Notes: generated from the letters alone by a model not told the origin. Shown: positions 1 through 14,100, numbered from the stretch's first letter. The stretch: 60,000 nt of DNA from Owenia fusiformis (GCA_903813345.2 CAIIXF020000006.1:13150348-13210347), one strand, 5' to 3'. Numbers and translations: made by a program.

Positions 1-1362
1 TAACAAAATGTGCAATGATGAACCATATAAAACAGATAGCCCAACAGCTTTACATCAATGTAAGTATATAACAAAATGTGCAATGATGAACCATATAAAA
101 CAGATAGCCCAACAGCTTTACATCAATGTAAGTATATAACAAAATGTGCAATGATGAACCATATAAAACAGATAGCCCAACAGCTTTACATCAACGTAAG
201 TATATAACAAAATGTGCAATGATGAACCATATAAAACAGATAGCCCAACAGCTTTACATCAACGTAAGTATATAACAAAATGAGCAATGATGAACCATAT
301 AAAACAGATAGCCCAACAGCTTTACATCAACGTAAGTATATAACAAAATGTGCAATGATGAACCATATAAAACAGATAGCCCAACAGCTTTACATCAACG
401 TAAGTATATAACAAAATGTGCAATGATGAACCATATAAAATAGATAGCCCAACAGCTTTACATCAATGTAAGTAGTACAAAATGTGCAATGATGAACCAT
501 ATAAAACAGATAGCCCAACAGCTTTACATCAACGTAAGTATATAACAAAATGTGCAATGATGAACCATATAAAACAGATAGCCCAACAGCTTTACATCAA
601 CGTAAGTATATAACAAAATGTGCAATGATGAACCATATAAAACAGATAGCCCAACAGCTTTACATCAATGTAAGTATATAACAAAATGTGCAATGATGAA
701 CCATATAAAACAGATAGCCCAACAGCTTTACATCAACGTAAGTATATAACAAAATGTGCAATGATGAACCATATAAAACAGATAGCCCAACAGCTTTACA
801 TCAACGTAAGTATATAACAAAATGTGCAATGATGAACCATATAAAACAGATAGCCCAACAGCTTTACATCAACGTAAGTATATAACAAAATGTGCAATGA
901 TGAACCATATAAAACAGATAGCCCAACAGCTTTACATCAACGTAAGTATATAACAAAATGTGCAATGATGAACCATATAAAACAGATAGCCCAACAGCTT
1001 TACATCAACGTAAGTATATAACAAAATGTGCAATGATGAACCATATAAAACAGATAGCCCAACAGCTTTACATCAACGTAAGTATATAACAAAATGTGCA
1101 ATGATGAACCATATAAAACAGATAGCCCAACAGCTTTACATCAACGTAAGTATATAACAAAATGTGCAATGATGAACCATATAAGACAGATAGCCCAACA
1201 GCTTTACATCAACATAAGTAAATAACAAAATGTGCAATGATGAACCATATAAGACAGATAGCCCAACAGCTTTACATCAACGTAAGTATATAACAAAATG
1301 TGCAATGATGAACCATATAAAACAGATAGCCCAACAGCTTTACATCAATGTAAGTAGTACAA
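1..1362. repeat. 68-bp tandem satellite, about 20 copies, running off the left edge
   Basis: A 68-bp unit beginning TAACAAAATGTGCAATGATG repeats head to tail with very few substitutions. The commonest variation is CAATGTAAG versus CAACGTAAG near the unit end. Two units carry a short variant (TAAGTAGTACAAAATG, about 3 bp shorter) near 473 and 1353, about 13 units apart, which hints at a higher-order repeat. Each unit contains a small inverted repeat (TTACAT, then ATGTAA) and a GTAAGT string resembling a 5' splice site. The array lies upstream of the first visible SBF exon and so is probably intronic. Confidence 0.97.
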
Positions 1363-2040
1363 AATGTACAATCCAAATGCAGTTTCTTAAGCACCAGGTA
1401 GAAGGTGGTGGTTTTCTCTGGATGTTGTTTTATCAAAATTGCTAATTGTTTTTGCGGATGGGGGTTGGTGGTTGGCGGTTGGCGATCGGCGTCTGTAACA
1501 AATTCTTACAACTTCCAATAACTTAACAAATACTGTTGAGACTGACTTTTTTCAAAATCATCTTCAAGTTTTCAGAAGTTCAAATTTGACTTAAGATTTA
1601 AGATTTGACCTTCAATGACCATCTCAAGGTCAAAACAGGTTAAAAAGGTAAAAAAGGTCTTTTTCAACATGCATCAATTGACCAAATTTTTTTCAAAATC
1701 ATCTACAAGTCCTCGAAACTTCAAATCGGACTATAGATTTGAGATGTTGACCTTTAATGACCTTTTCAAGGTAAAAAAGAGCAACTAGGTGGTAACATTT
1801 TGTCATGTTAATGCCTTGTTTCCTTTTGCCTTCGATCAAAATTTTAATGAATTGTGTTACATGTTAAGTTGTAATCAAACTTCATAAAAGTATTTAAAAA
1901 TCTAAAATAGAGTTGAAAAGAGCTAAAGTAAAGATAATAAAGTAAAAATGTTACATGAAGTAAATAGTGTATGTAAAAACAAAAAATGAAAAATCTTCTT
2001 ATTTTGAATTATTATTTTAATATTTAAATTAATATTTTAG
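1363..2040. other. Intron sequence with a degenerate internal duplication
   Basis: No coding signal. Two diverged copies of a segment starting TTTCAAAATCATC and containing CAATGACC/TAATGACC and CAAGGT lie at about 1549-1640 and 1691-1785. The interval ends in a good splice acceptor (TATTTTAG) at 2040. Confidence 0.6.
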
Positions 2041-2195
2041 GAAAATCCAAATCCACAACCATATGTGCAAAAAATCCCAAAAGCAACTGAAGGATCTCAC
2101 AATCGGATACATATTCCTTCCTTTCCTGCGATAGACTGGGTCCACGTTCAGGAGATAATTGACGAAGGTGTCACAAAGAGTAATATTAAAGCGAG
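2041..2195 (+). CDS. SBF: SBF exon a (linker after the DENN module)
   Basis: Acceptor TATTTTAG, donor GCGAG|GTAGGT. The 155-nt frame is open and starts [13 protein letters not shown]; it enters in phase 0 and leaves with two bases of an Arg/Ser codon. It fits the region after dDENN in SBF proteins. This is the first exon visible in the window. Confidence 0.85.
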
Positions 2196-5100
2196 GTAGG
2201 TGTATGTGTTATTAGATATGATTGGTCTCTGTGACTAAGCGGGAGTAAAGTTTTCACGCAAATGACATATGATTGGTCTGATTAGTTTTAGGGGTGTTTG
2301 CATTTACATTTTTGTTGATAGTTGATACAAATTCAGATATAACATAATAGGTATGAAATATGAAGCACTTTGGCAAACACTTCTAAACAATCTATACTCT
2401 ATGTCTTGAAATCTGGTGAGAATAATTATTGAAGAATCAAGTGTTTTTTCTATTGTTGCTTTTCAGTTTGCTAATACACAATATTGATTTCCCTTTTCAA
2501 ATCACATTATAGAAATGCTTGCTGCGCTCCTTTCTCTGGTTCTTTGGTTCAAATTTTCACAATCGTCAACTTTATCATGTTGTATTTACTACCTAACCAA
2601 AGGGATTGATGGTCAAAATTATTATGTTTCTTTGTATTCTTTGATTTAGTAGTCTCATTCTCAAATCTGGTGTAGGGATTGCTTAATGTTTAACTTTCTT
2701 CTAGAAGTGATGTGGCCTGTCTTTTTCAAAACTATTTTCCAACTTAAAATCTCAAATGCTCTTTGGGAACTGTGTCCAAATGTCACGATATATAGAGTCA
2801 ATTATTTCTAAGGAGGGCTAAAGCCCAGTTTCAATACATACAATGTATATATTAACCATGTTAAGAGTATCTTAATCTTAGTTTTTTGGGGGGGGGGGGG
2901 TAAAGGGTAAAACCAAAATCTGTTTCATTTTTTTCTTTATTAACTGTTGACCATTGGGCACAGTCTCTCAACCAATGCTTTCTATCAGTTTTAACTATTA
3001 GCAATAACTTTTTTATCCAGACAGAAGCAAAGACAACGTTTCAGGTATATCTCCTATAGTCGCCATTTTAGCTTTGCCAGGCTAGACTAATGGAGCAACC
3101 TAGGATGCTGCAAAAAAACTAATCAATCAATCTATCCAGTGTGACTTGTGCTTGAGTTCTACAAAATAAAAATAATTTGAAACTAAAATTGACTTCATTC
3201 AACTGTCTGCTTGCTAAACTTTCACATTCAAATCCATTTCATCATATCATTACAGAATTGTGATATTTAGCCCATAATTGCAGTGATACCATCTAGATAC
3301 TAGTAGATAGTATTGAGCTATAACTTTGGTCAGAACTCCCTCAAATAGTTCGACCTTTGTTTATTTTTAAGCCTTTTAAGGATTGCTTTTAGAATTTGAA
3401 GCCTTGCATAGATTTAGTTTTCTAGATTTTATTTAGTTTGTGGAGTGATGGTTGATGAAGTTTTCGTCAAACATGGAATGTTTTTTTTTATTAATTCTGT
3501 TATTAAGATTATTCATGTATTGAAAAATATAACATTAAATTTGTTATTTGAATGTAACTTTTTTATGGCGTAATAATGTTACATAAATCTTTTTTCCATG
3601 ACCTAAAAATCAACCCTCAAGACATTATACAAGATATTTTTATGTCCTAAATGTTAAAGATAATAAAAATTAAGTTTGGAGAAAGGATTTATACAAAATA
3701 TCTATTTTCAATGACACTTTAACTAACAAATACATAGGTTGAAAATATTTGTTCAATCTTCAAAAAAATGATAGTAATTTGAAATTGTTACGATTTTGTA
3801 GCGATGAAAATGATAATGATGATACCGATGGCAGGTAAACGCTTGTGAGGTTTAGCAGCATCATAAATTGCTATATCGTAAACTGTATCAGCTCAGTCTC
3901 TCACTTATTAGGACCTCTTCTATTATCATTTTTCTGTTGACATTTTTTCACAATCCGGAACAAAATCAGTACTTTTTCACAATTTTTTATGTCTTGGTGC
4001 ATTTTGTCAAATTGCCCTAATCTGTTTTAAAAAATATTTTGGGAAATTATTATAGAATGGGATGTTTCAGGAGAAAATAAGAATATTAAAGTATACCAGT
4101 ATACATGAGGCATGGGTAAAATTTCATGGCTGGTCATTCCTTGCAAAATTCCATGAAAAGAGTGGAATTAGCATGGTGAAATTAAAGAAGTCGTGAAGTC
4201 CACCATCAGATCTGTTCAGAAATATCAGAAAATCAAATCTGCTTCATTCAACTTTTAGTGAGAAACTGCATGAATTAAGCCAAAATGTCACTCACGAGCA
4301 AATCATCTTTCCTATTACACCTATCACTTGTATTATATTATCAGTTAACATCCATTGCATGGGTTGAACATTTAGCTTCCTAACACAGTTAGAATTGCAT
4401 GGCGATGTTGTCTATAAAGAAACCATGACAAAAACACGAACTTTGTTATTGACAAGATGTATTGTTATCCAGTATTTCAATGTTTTTATGTATTTGTTTA
4501 TTCTTCTTAGGTGGTTAGGTTGTATATGTCTTATTATATAAATGAGATGAAATATATTTTTATTTTAGATTTTTAAAGTTTTGAATTGAGAAATACACAA
4601 TTTGATGTATTATTGAAGCATTTTTTAAGAGTTTGTATCGTATGTTTCATTTTGAATGATTGCACAGAACAATTAAAGAAAATACTGGCATATTGATTGC
4701 ATGATAAATAAAAATACAGTTTAAGTTTCATAAAAAATTAAATGGTGTATTTTTCTCTTTTTTCCAACTTCATTATTTGGGTGCTTTGTGTAAGTATTTG
4801 TACTATAAAGCTATATCTTGTATGTTTATGTTGACTCGTTAATGGAAACTAGAATTTCATCCCATATGGCCATGTTTCAATGCAAAATATATCAGGCACA
4901 TGTGAAATTAAAAAGAAACATGGAATCAAAAGTTTCTCAATGTGTAGTCAAGAAAGCACAAATAGCAACATTAGAAAACAAAAAAACAGCTCTTGCCCAT
5001 ATAAAACATTCAAACTTTATATGGGAATCAAGAAAATATGGAATTTACTCACATGTTGGATGAAATTCTGTTCTTCTCTGTATATTTGGTATTTGGCTGT

Positions 5101-8099
5101 ATGGTATAATAGTCTTATATGTGGTATAGTCTTATATGTTCTGTTTATTATGTTCAGTGTGTGACAGTTATTATACAAATTATGAGACAAGATAGATTCA
5201 TTATTAATATGATAACTAATTTTATATCAATTTAGAACCTTGTAGAACCCCATATGTATTGAATTTGTAAAAGAAATGGAAACCTGGTTACTCACAAATG
5301 ATAATTTTTCTTTGAAATATTAACATTGAAACAACACAAATATAACATGAATTATGCATTCTCAAAATACTAATTGGAAAGTTTAACCCAGAGAATTTAA
5401 GGGCAAAGTCTGATATTGCCTAATTTTATTTTAATGTTTGTTAATGTATGCTTATACATTGTAAGCAGTTAATATCAATAACAGTATATAAGATATATGC
5501 AATAAATATCTGGTATTACACAATGAATATCTTATATGGTGTTCTTCAGTGAATACCTTATATGGTGTTTGCAATGAATACCTTATATGGTATTCTGCAA
5601 TAAATACCTTATTCTGCAGTGTATGTATGCAACTTTCATGGAAATAATCATGGACATTAATTTGAATCCTCATGTAACAATCATTAATGAAGAAGTATTT
5701 AATATCATGATTTTTAGCTTTGCCTGGGTGTTGTTTGGTTCAGTTGGTGTTGTTTGGTTCAGTTGGTGTTGTTTGGTTTCTTGTATTTTTGTTCGGGTTA
5801 TATCATAAGTAAACACAGTCTCGTGCACAGCCTCAGAAATTGAGACAATCCTGTATTGATTTACCTGAGAATTGGATAATTACTTGACTTTTCTTGAGGC
5901 TGTATGCCAGACTAAGCACAAAATAACAAAAATAAGTAATTTATATGATAATGTTCATACACCTGCAATATTTAATATCACACAGTAATACAAATTTTTG
6001 TTTATGACACTGGTTGGTAATGGTATTGAGGTGGATGCACTTCTTTAATTCGGTGAATGCATAATTGCATATTGAGTGCAGTCAAACATATATGAACAGT
6101 TAAACATTTGAGATCTGATAATTAAAGTCCAAAAGCTAACCAACCTACTTAGTAATGAGTTTTCATTAATTAAATGTTTGACTGTCTCTCTGAATTAACA
6201 CATTATTTTGTAATTTAAATGGCTAAATTAAAAAAAGTGAATTCTCAGTTTGAATTGTTTTTGTTGTTTGTTTGAATGTGAATTAATTAATTGTTCCTGT
6301 ATTTGAAACATTTATATGTACATGTATATTGCTTTGACTTTACCAGTTGTTCATTTTTCATTAAAGCTTTTTTCACAACATTGAGATTAAAAATAATTTT
6401 GAAGCTTCAAATGAGAGATATTAAAGAAACAAACACGCATGTCAGATGCTTCACAATGCTTTGGATTTCTCACATCAGTTTCTGCTCAATATTTGTGTGT
6501 CAACTAGTGTGATAATCCTCTTCACTTTTGAGAGTAAATCGTTCCTTTAAAGCTACCTTGCATCAAGCCTGTTGTATTGACGCCTTCTCTCTATTTGCTT
6601 CAACTGGGGACCATATCTTAATTTTGTGACATTCACTTTTCTTTCCAACTGTGAAAGACTAATGAATTCCACAATTCTTAATTTACGATATCAGAACAAT
6701 ATACATATTTCTAGAATATTCCTCCTGTTCTAGCTAATTGCGAGAAAGGGAAATACGCAATGACCTGGTGCAAGTTAGTACATGTAAAGTTTTGTGTGTA
6801 CTATTGTATTTTTTACCAGATTCATTGATTTTAACACTTGTGTTCTCCACTTTAGGATGACCAAAACCAGACCTCAACAACCACGTATAGTCCCCATGGG
6901 AGCCTCAGTCAGTCAGTCTTCAGACAAGTCCATTGTAAGCTCCAATGCAAGAAGACTTGAGGTGCTCAGGAATTGTGTGGCATTCATCTTTGAGAATAAA
7001 ATCACTGATGCTCGGAAGGTATGTCTTGATCTCTTTGGAGATTCAAAATTATGAAGTAATTTTGGGCTATATTAAATTAATTTCGTACTCTATTCATAAA
7101 GACAGTGTTTTCAGGCTTAAAAGATGACCTTGACATTATCAAATCTTGGACATTTAAAGGGAATTTGACCACTGTACACTCCTCTTAACATGTTATTTTC
7201 CAAAGTCTTATCAATTTTTCATTACTTCTCCAAATCTAGCCTATATTAAATTTTCTTAAAGTTTGTATGAATGTACTTTTATATATAAATTATATATAAA
7301 GTCAGAATATAAATCAACCAATATCATGATCCAGTGAAACATTAAGCTGTAATGAGTTATTGTATTACAGATCTTCCCAGCTGTGTTGCGTGCAATGAAG
7401 AGTAAGATGGCAAGACTAGCTCTCACCCATGAATTAGCATACCATGTACAAACCAATAAGGCACAATTAGAACATCAACAGTTTGATCTTGTTGTGAGAC
7501 TCATGAACTGTGCACTGCAGGTTTGTTTGTTAAGTCAATAGAGCAAGCCAGAAGACAATTTATTGTAATACAAGACAAATCTGTTATATCAATAAAACAA
7601 GTCTAAGTGGAACACCTTTTGTATCTTTAAAAAGTGATCCACTTGGGAGGTGTTCCACCGTTCCACTTATAGAGGTTTATTTAACATAAAGCCAGTTGGT
7701 CTTGGGTCTCTTAAAAATGTTCCACTAACAGAGGTGTTACACTTTACATGTTTCGCTGTATTGATATTTTTTGGGATTTCTTTTTTAAATGATAATTATA
7801 ATGATATCATCATCAGTGATGTAATCAAAGAAGAAGCGTGAAAACCTTAGATGAATAGTCAGTAATGGATAAAAATCACATTCCTTTAAAGTCGTAGGAA
7901 TTTTGAATGTTCAGAATGATGTTTATTGTTGAACCTTTTGACTTTCAGAATGACTCTAGCAATGATGAGAATGGAGTTGCTGCCGCTATCTTGCCATTAG
8001 CCACTTCCTTCTGTAGGGTGAGTTGAGATACACTAAACTAAGTAATAAATAAGTATTTCCGACAAATGATAACTCATTCGATATATGCATGTTAAAGTG

Positions 8100-8132
<33 letters not shown>

Positions 8133-11100
8133 TATTAAAGGAATTGTAAAAATAGACAATTGCAAAAATAGATCAATTCTCAATTGTATTTGTAAAGTAT
8201 GAAAAACGTGAGACATTTTTGATTTTATGGGCCTTACAGAAAGTTTGTACAGGGTGTCTCCAATTTGCATACACATGTATACAATGTCACCCTGTATGGT
8301 CACAACAAAGATTCTGGGAGATGGCCTTCTATACCGATGTAGAGAAGGATATTACAAAGCTTTATAGGGACACAATGGAGCTTGTAAGCCAGGAGGTATT
8401 CAGATTGCGGGATATGGCCATTCATGTGCAATATTAATGATAGAGGCCTTTAGAGAAACACTTCTTAGCATTGATCTTGCAACTTTCATACAGAGGCATG
8501 AGGCATGAAAACTTGTATTTTATCAATTTGAAAATTGATGATTTTTGGCTGTGAATCATCTATAATTTGCTCAAATTGATTCAAGTCATATTGCGATGAT
8601 GAAATGACTATTATCTAAGCTTGCAATGCTAAAGGACTCATGTCAGTGATATTGCACGTATGTAACAATGTTTAATGCTGTATTATCATGCACCCATTGG
8701 TTCTTGTTGGCCTAGCAGCTTGTAGTTTACACTTCTTATGCAGCTGTTCTATTTAACCCCCTTACAGAAACTCTCAACGGGGATCATCCAGTTTGCATAT
8801 ACCTGCGTTCAGGAGCATGCTGTTTGGAACAATACCCAATTTTGGGAAGCAACATTTTATCAAGATTGTGAGCGTCAAATTCGGCAGTTATATTTGCCCG
8901 ATTATCAGGACCAACTGGGGGTACTTACTCATATAGCAACTCGTAGCCCTCGGAGTCAGGTAGGTCAAAGTGCCAATAAAAATGGTTTGAAATTATTAGA
9001 AGAAAAGAGAGTAGTTAACATTACATGAACTGTTGATTAGTTGATGATGTTTCATCTTTAATATGACTTTGTGCAATGGTGACGTCGTAGTTGAAATGTT
9101 TCTCTTTGGGGACTGAAATTTATGATTATTGATGAGTTTGATTGTCTCTATGTTGAACATTAAAAAGGGGAGGATTGATTTCTTTCTGAGGAATGTAGGA
9201 AATGTACAACATTTTGAATATTGCCTAAAATGATGAATTAATTTTTGACTGTCTTTGTGTATAGTTTTTGTGAAACTGGTGTCCTTTATTATATATTTAG
9301 ATTACATTGGCTAGATTAGAGAATAGTATACTAGTGCTGCTAGACATATTTCATAAATGGAAATGAAAATAGAATTACATAGATACATGTATACTAATAG
9401 AGATAACAATATGGGCAATATCACTGGGGAGTATCGTGATGCAACAACACCGTGTTGTTGCATCAAGATGGCCAGACTTCCGGTGATAGATTTTCGTACG
9501 ATATTTTGTTTCCCCAATTAAACCCATTTCTAGGACGAGTTGCTCAATAACCATACACGTGCAGTTAGCGAACGATCTATATTTAAAGAAACTGTCATTA
9601 GTATACATGTACCATCACCAAGAAGCAATAAGTTCACGGTTTTAGTTCCTCACTATTGATGCAACAACACCAAACCGAAGATGCAACAACACTCCTCTAG
9701 ATTTGAGCAATGATGCAGCAACACCAATTAATAGTATAATTTCAGAAGACCATAAATCTCGAGAGGAACAGATTTTTAAATGCTACTATTGCAATACCGT
9801 TACCAATTAGCCTACCCATATTTGCGTTCTTCTCAAGGCATTCAAAATACACGTCCTGTGGGCGAAGATCCTTTATATGTATTTTCAAAAATTTATACTT
9901 TTACATATTATAATGTACTGGACGTTATTCTATAACATAGTTCAATCGCCTTTAACATGGCAAGCTTTAGTAACCCAATCTATTTTCATAAACCACTGTT
10001 CCATAGCTTGATGGCCCTGACTCCAGTTAGTATCATTCAAAGTGGTGGACAAACATCTTTCGTTCTCGGTAAACATGATGAGCTAGTGGATATTATCATG
10101 ATATTATCTGTCATCCATCTGTGGAACAGTGATAAACTAGTAGATGTACAGGGGCGGATCTGGGAACCAACAAGGGGGGGGGGGCAAATTTCAGGTCAGA
10201 GAAAAACACGTCCGCGCTTGCTGGGAAAAAAATTTTGGGCCCCTAAAACCCAAAAGTGGGCCCAAATTTTGAAATTTAGAGGCCCATTTTCTTCAAAATT
10301 TGGCCTGAAATTTGGCCAGTGATGTACGTTACCACTGTTTATCAAATTATAACTAAAACAGTTTAACTGTGACATTCGTGAGCTGATGTTGATGGGATGA
10401 TTGCTTCATCTATGATATAATATGACATGATTCTTTATTTCCTACAATTTGGAGAGCCAACGTGTAAAAACGTCTAATTGATTTATTAGAGAGGCCGTTT
10501 AGTTACACGTTTAATGGAAATCTTGCACGACGCACATGTAGAATTATTGGTCTCTTTGGATTCCTTCTCTCCGACTGAGTAAAAAGGTAAACAAAAGTGA
10601 TAAGATTTAGGGCCCAAAAAGGTAAATTGATAGGGGTACAGTTATCCCAGATATCCCGGGCCCTCGGGAAATATCATATTGTCTCTCGAAATAAAACCAA
10701 TATTGAGTCCCTCTCAGTAAATAACTTTTATATAATAGCATTGTATAACTGCAATATCATTAAACCAACACTCATCCTATACAACTCTTGAGAACGATGT
10801 ACAACTACTGGATAGCGTAAACTCCTGAGCAGCGTATACAACTCTTCAACTTGATATATGACATCATACTTTGGGTGGGATAACAAAGGATATACAATAT
10901 ACAATTGTAGACCCCTCTTGAGGTCAACTGGCAAAATTGTATACCGATACTGTAAACGTTGAAAGTACTGTTGATCACTGAGACCAGATGTCGAGGACAC
11001 TTTTGCCAGTTGACCGAAAAGAGAGGTTAACAATTGTTCTGTTAGTCCAAATAATATAATAATTGGACGAATATATAATCGAATATCACGTGAACATATT

Positions 11101-14100
11101 TGATAAGTAAAGGTATCATATTTTAGCAAAAAATCCCCAAACCGTCGAATACTTGTAATTTTTTACACAACTTATTTTTTCAAAATTAAAAAAATTTCAA
11201 CATTAAAAAAACAATTTTTCAAAAATAGGGGTCAACAGTACCTAGTAGTGGTCAACAGTTTACAATTGTTGACCTCCCCAGAGGCCAACCGGCAAAATTG
11301 TATACCGAGACTGTAAACCGAAAAAATACTGTTGACAGAGACCGAAGGTCGAGGTCAACAGTAGTTTCAAGGTTTACAGTCGAGGTATATGATTTTGACG
11401 GTTGATCGAATGGAGAGGTCTACTATTGTTTTGTTAGTCCGAGTAAACTAATAATACACATATAGACGACGATCATCAATCGGCATGGCTTCATTTCACA
11501 ACCTTTTCTCCGAACCACGTTAGCAATATTTTTTTAGAAAATATGGAGACAGTGCAAGAAGCTTAACTCTGTATTTGGCACATCACGGCGTACTCGTTAG
11601 TGAATTAATGTTAATTTTAAGTTTCTATTTGTATTTTTGCTATACTTGTCGCCTAGTAAAGTCATTTTCATCAACACTTACAAAATGTCCGTCTTCCATG
11701 ATTTTTTGTGACGTCATGAAACTTTTTTCAGAAGTAGCGGTCAACAGTACCTAGTAGCGGTCAACAGTGTACAAATAGTGACTGCCATTGAGGGAAATAG
11801 TGCAAAATATTTTCCTCAGGGGAATATCCTGTCCACTGACATGTTCCCGAGGCTGCAGGCCGAGGGAACAAGTCAGTGGACAGGATATTCCCGAGAGGAA
11901 AATTTTTACACTATTTCCCGAAAATGTGGCAGTCACTATTTGTTTTATTATATACCTGATAAAGTGATAAGTACTCTGTAAACAAAAACAAAATTGAGAA
12001 GTCTTTTCATTTCAATATCAAATGTTCACAGGTTCTTATTGGCATTTAAGGGCATTTTACCTTTCAACTCCTATAATCTCAGATTTGGGGGAAGATAAAA
12101 TGTACTATTGACTGGTCACATGACCTAACTGGTGATTAGTACAATTCATCTTCCCTGAAAGCAGGGATTTAGGACTTTCCAGGGAATTTGTTCATCTATT
12201 CCATGTCATGTGACCATGAATAAGCCAATGAGCATCTAGAATACATTTGAGGTATATAATAATACATAATTTTGACCGCTAATCACCCAATCAGAATCGA
12301 GTATTTCAGTTGAGGTACTAACAATACATTTTGTTGCCCGCTCATCAACCAATCAGAATTGAGTATTTCAATTGAGGTACTAACAACACAAAATGACTGA
12401 TATCTGTTGTCTTTCCAAAATTATATTAGTTATTTGTAAGCAATTTCCATACGGTAAATCAAGGGCATTTAATTTAGAAAATGTATAATCTTTATTTTTC
12501 AGATACAATATCAATGAGATTGCCTCCCGAGGATTCTGTACTTTATTTAGTTTGCCTTGTATATCCTTTTAACTTTGATATAGACAAAGAAACCAAACAA
12601 AATATGTTTCGTCCATGGACCACTGACTCACGCGTTTTATTCATGTCCCGACCTACACCTGTAAACAGAACATAAAACAGTTTCTCTTGTTGTTCAATGA
12701 TACATTATATTGGCGTTTTTGCATCAGCACATTGGTGTTGTTGCATCATCGATAAGAAACAGAGTGGTGTTGTTGCATCAATAGTGAGGAATTAAAACCA
12801 CGAATTTATCGCTTCTTGATGATGCTACATGTATACCAATGACAGTTTTTTAAAATATAGATCATGTGCTAACTGCATGTGTATGATTATTGAGCAACTC
12901 GTCCTAGAAATGGGTGTAAATTGGGAAAACAAAACATCGTACGAAAATCTATCACCGGAAGTCTGGCCATCTTGATGCAACAACACGGTGTTGTTGCATC
13001 ACGATACCCCCCAGTGAATATAGGCCTGTATAATTAACTAGAAGCATGACTAGATCTTATTTACATATAATTGGTTTAACATAGATCGAGGAGCATTCCA
13101 TAGTTCATAAACTTAGTCTTAATTTAATTTTTTATTTTCAATTTTTTAAAGTTAAAATCTTGCTTGTTATGATAAGGAATTTAATTTAATTGAAGAGAGT
13201 TTATTTAATCTTGTAACATAGCTTGATTTAAAAACATTAAAGGAATATACTGACATTAGCATAGCTATATAATTCATAATTTTTAGAAATTTAACTGATA
13301 GACAATTAAGTACCATATTAACAAAAAATATTTATCGCTAAATCTTAATGATTTTTACTTTTTAATTCCAATCAACACTTTAAAGAGATAAATAAAGATG
13401 GGGTGATTTGTGTTTTAGAGCCGTGACTCAAGGAGAAGTTGGAGCGTAGGTCCAGGGTCAAGTGGCCAACCAGAATCTCCAAAGAGACTGCAGTACCGTC
13501 CACGTGAAATTGGTGCTCTGGAAATAGCAGCTGAGCAGGTAGGTTTATAAGGGAATGCTGTACCACAAGTCACAAATGTCATGAAAAGACATGTCTCCCT
13601 CAACATTTTGATAAATATGGATGTTTTTAAAATGTGTGATTAAGTACTGGTTGAAAAATCTTCGAAATAATTACTGAAAACCAATCACATTACTGCTTCA
13701 GTGATAGAAGGTATAATTTGGCAGAAGGCAATGTGCAGTATTTTTACACATATATCAATAACACTAGATAAGTAAGTAAAATTATTGGGAAAAGGTCCAA
13801 AAAATTTGACTTCCAATTTTCTTTTCCAACTGATATCCAGTATGACTCCTGAAATATGTATTATCTGATATAATATAGGTTTTGGGATTTCGTATTTGAA
13901 TATATAGTTTTAATACATCTGTAATTCATATGATTTTAGTATAGGTTGCACCTAATATCATGTACATGCAGCACTATGTAGTAGAGCGTCACTGTTATGA
14001 AAAGTATATATCCAAATTGATAAATATGAAGGAATTTCTTGTTACAGCTGCGGATATGGCCAACACTTAGTAAAGAACAGCAACAGGAGATGATAAATAA

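Larger units (their letters stand above)
9422..13016. mobile_element. DNA transposon with about 310-bp terminal inverted repeats, CACTGG ends, 5-bp TSD
   Basis: Left arm (about 9422-9735) and right arm (about 12720-13016) are inverted copies with scattered differences. Both tips read CACTGGGG (A/G)GTATCGTGATGC. Each arm carries a 27-bp perfect palindrome 16 bp from the tip (9438-9464 and 12974-13000) made of two GATGCAACAACAC half-sites around one base. Further single copies of this motif lie at the inner ends (near 9657, 9679, 9711, 12733, 12763), as expected of transposase binding sites. The 5-bp duplication AATAT flanks it. The core contains no recognisable transposase but three foldbacks, so it is non-autonomous or an old element grown by nested insertions. 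Superfamily unassigned. Confidence 0.85.
8960..13418. other. 4.5-kb SBF intron dominated by a nested transposon cluster
   Basis: The only intron contents I can identify are the terminal-inverted-repeat element at 9422-13016 and the foldbacks inside it. The flanks 8960-9416 and 13022-13418 hold nothing recognisable. Confidence 0.7.

Noticed and set aside
1-1362. Possible CRISPR array
   Set aside because: Whole 68-bp units repeat with no variable spacers, and the genome is eukaryotic.
1230-1445. 71-codon ORF at the end of the satellite
   Set aside because: Made of satellite units and flanking sequence; no protein character.
4818-5164. Two overlapping ORFs in an SBF intron
   Set aside because: No splice context, no family resemblance, AT-rich composition like the surrounding intron.
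10728-11129. 133-codon minus-strand ORF
   Set aside because: Runs through a foldback element inside a transposon; no similarity to a transposase seen.
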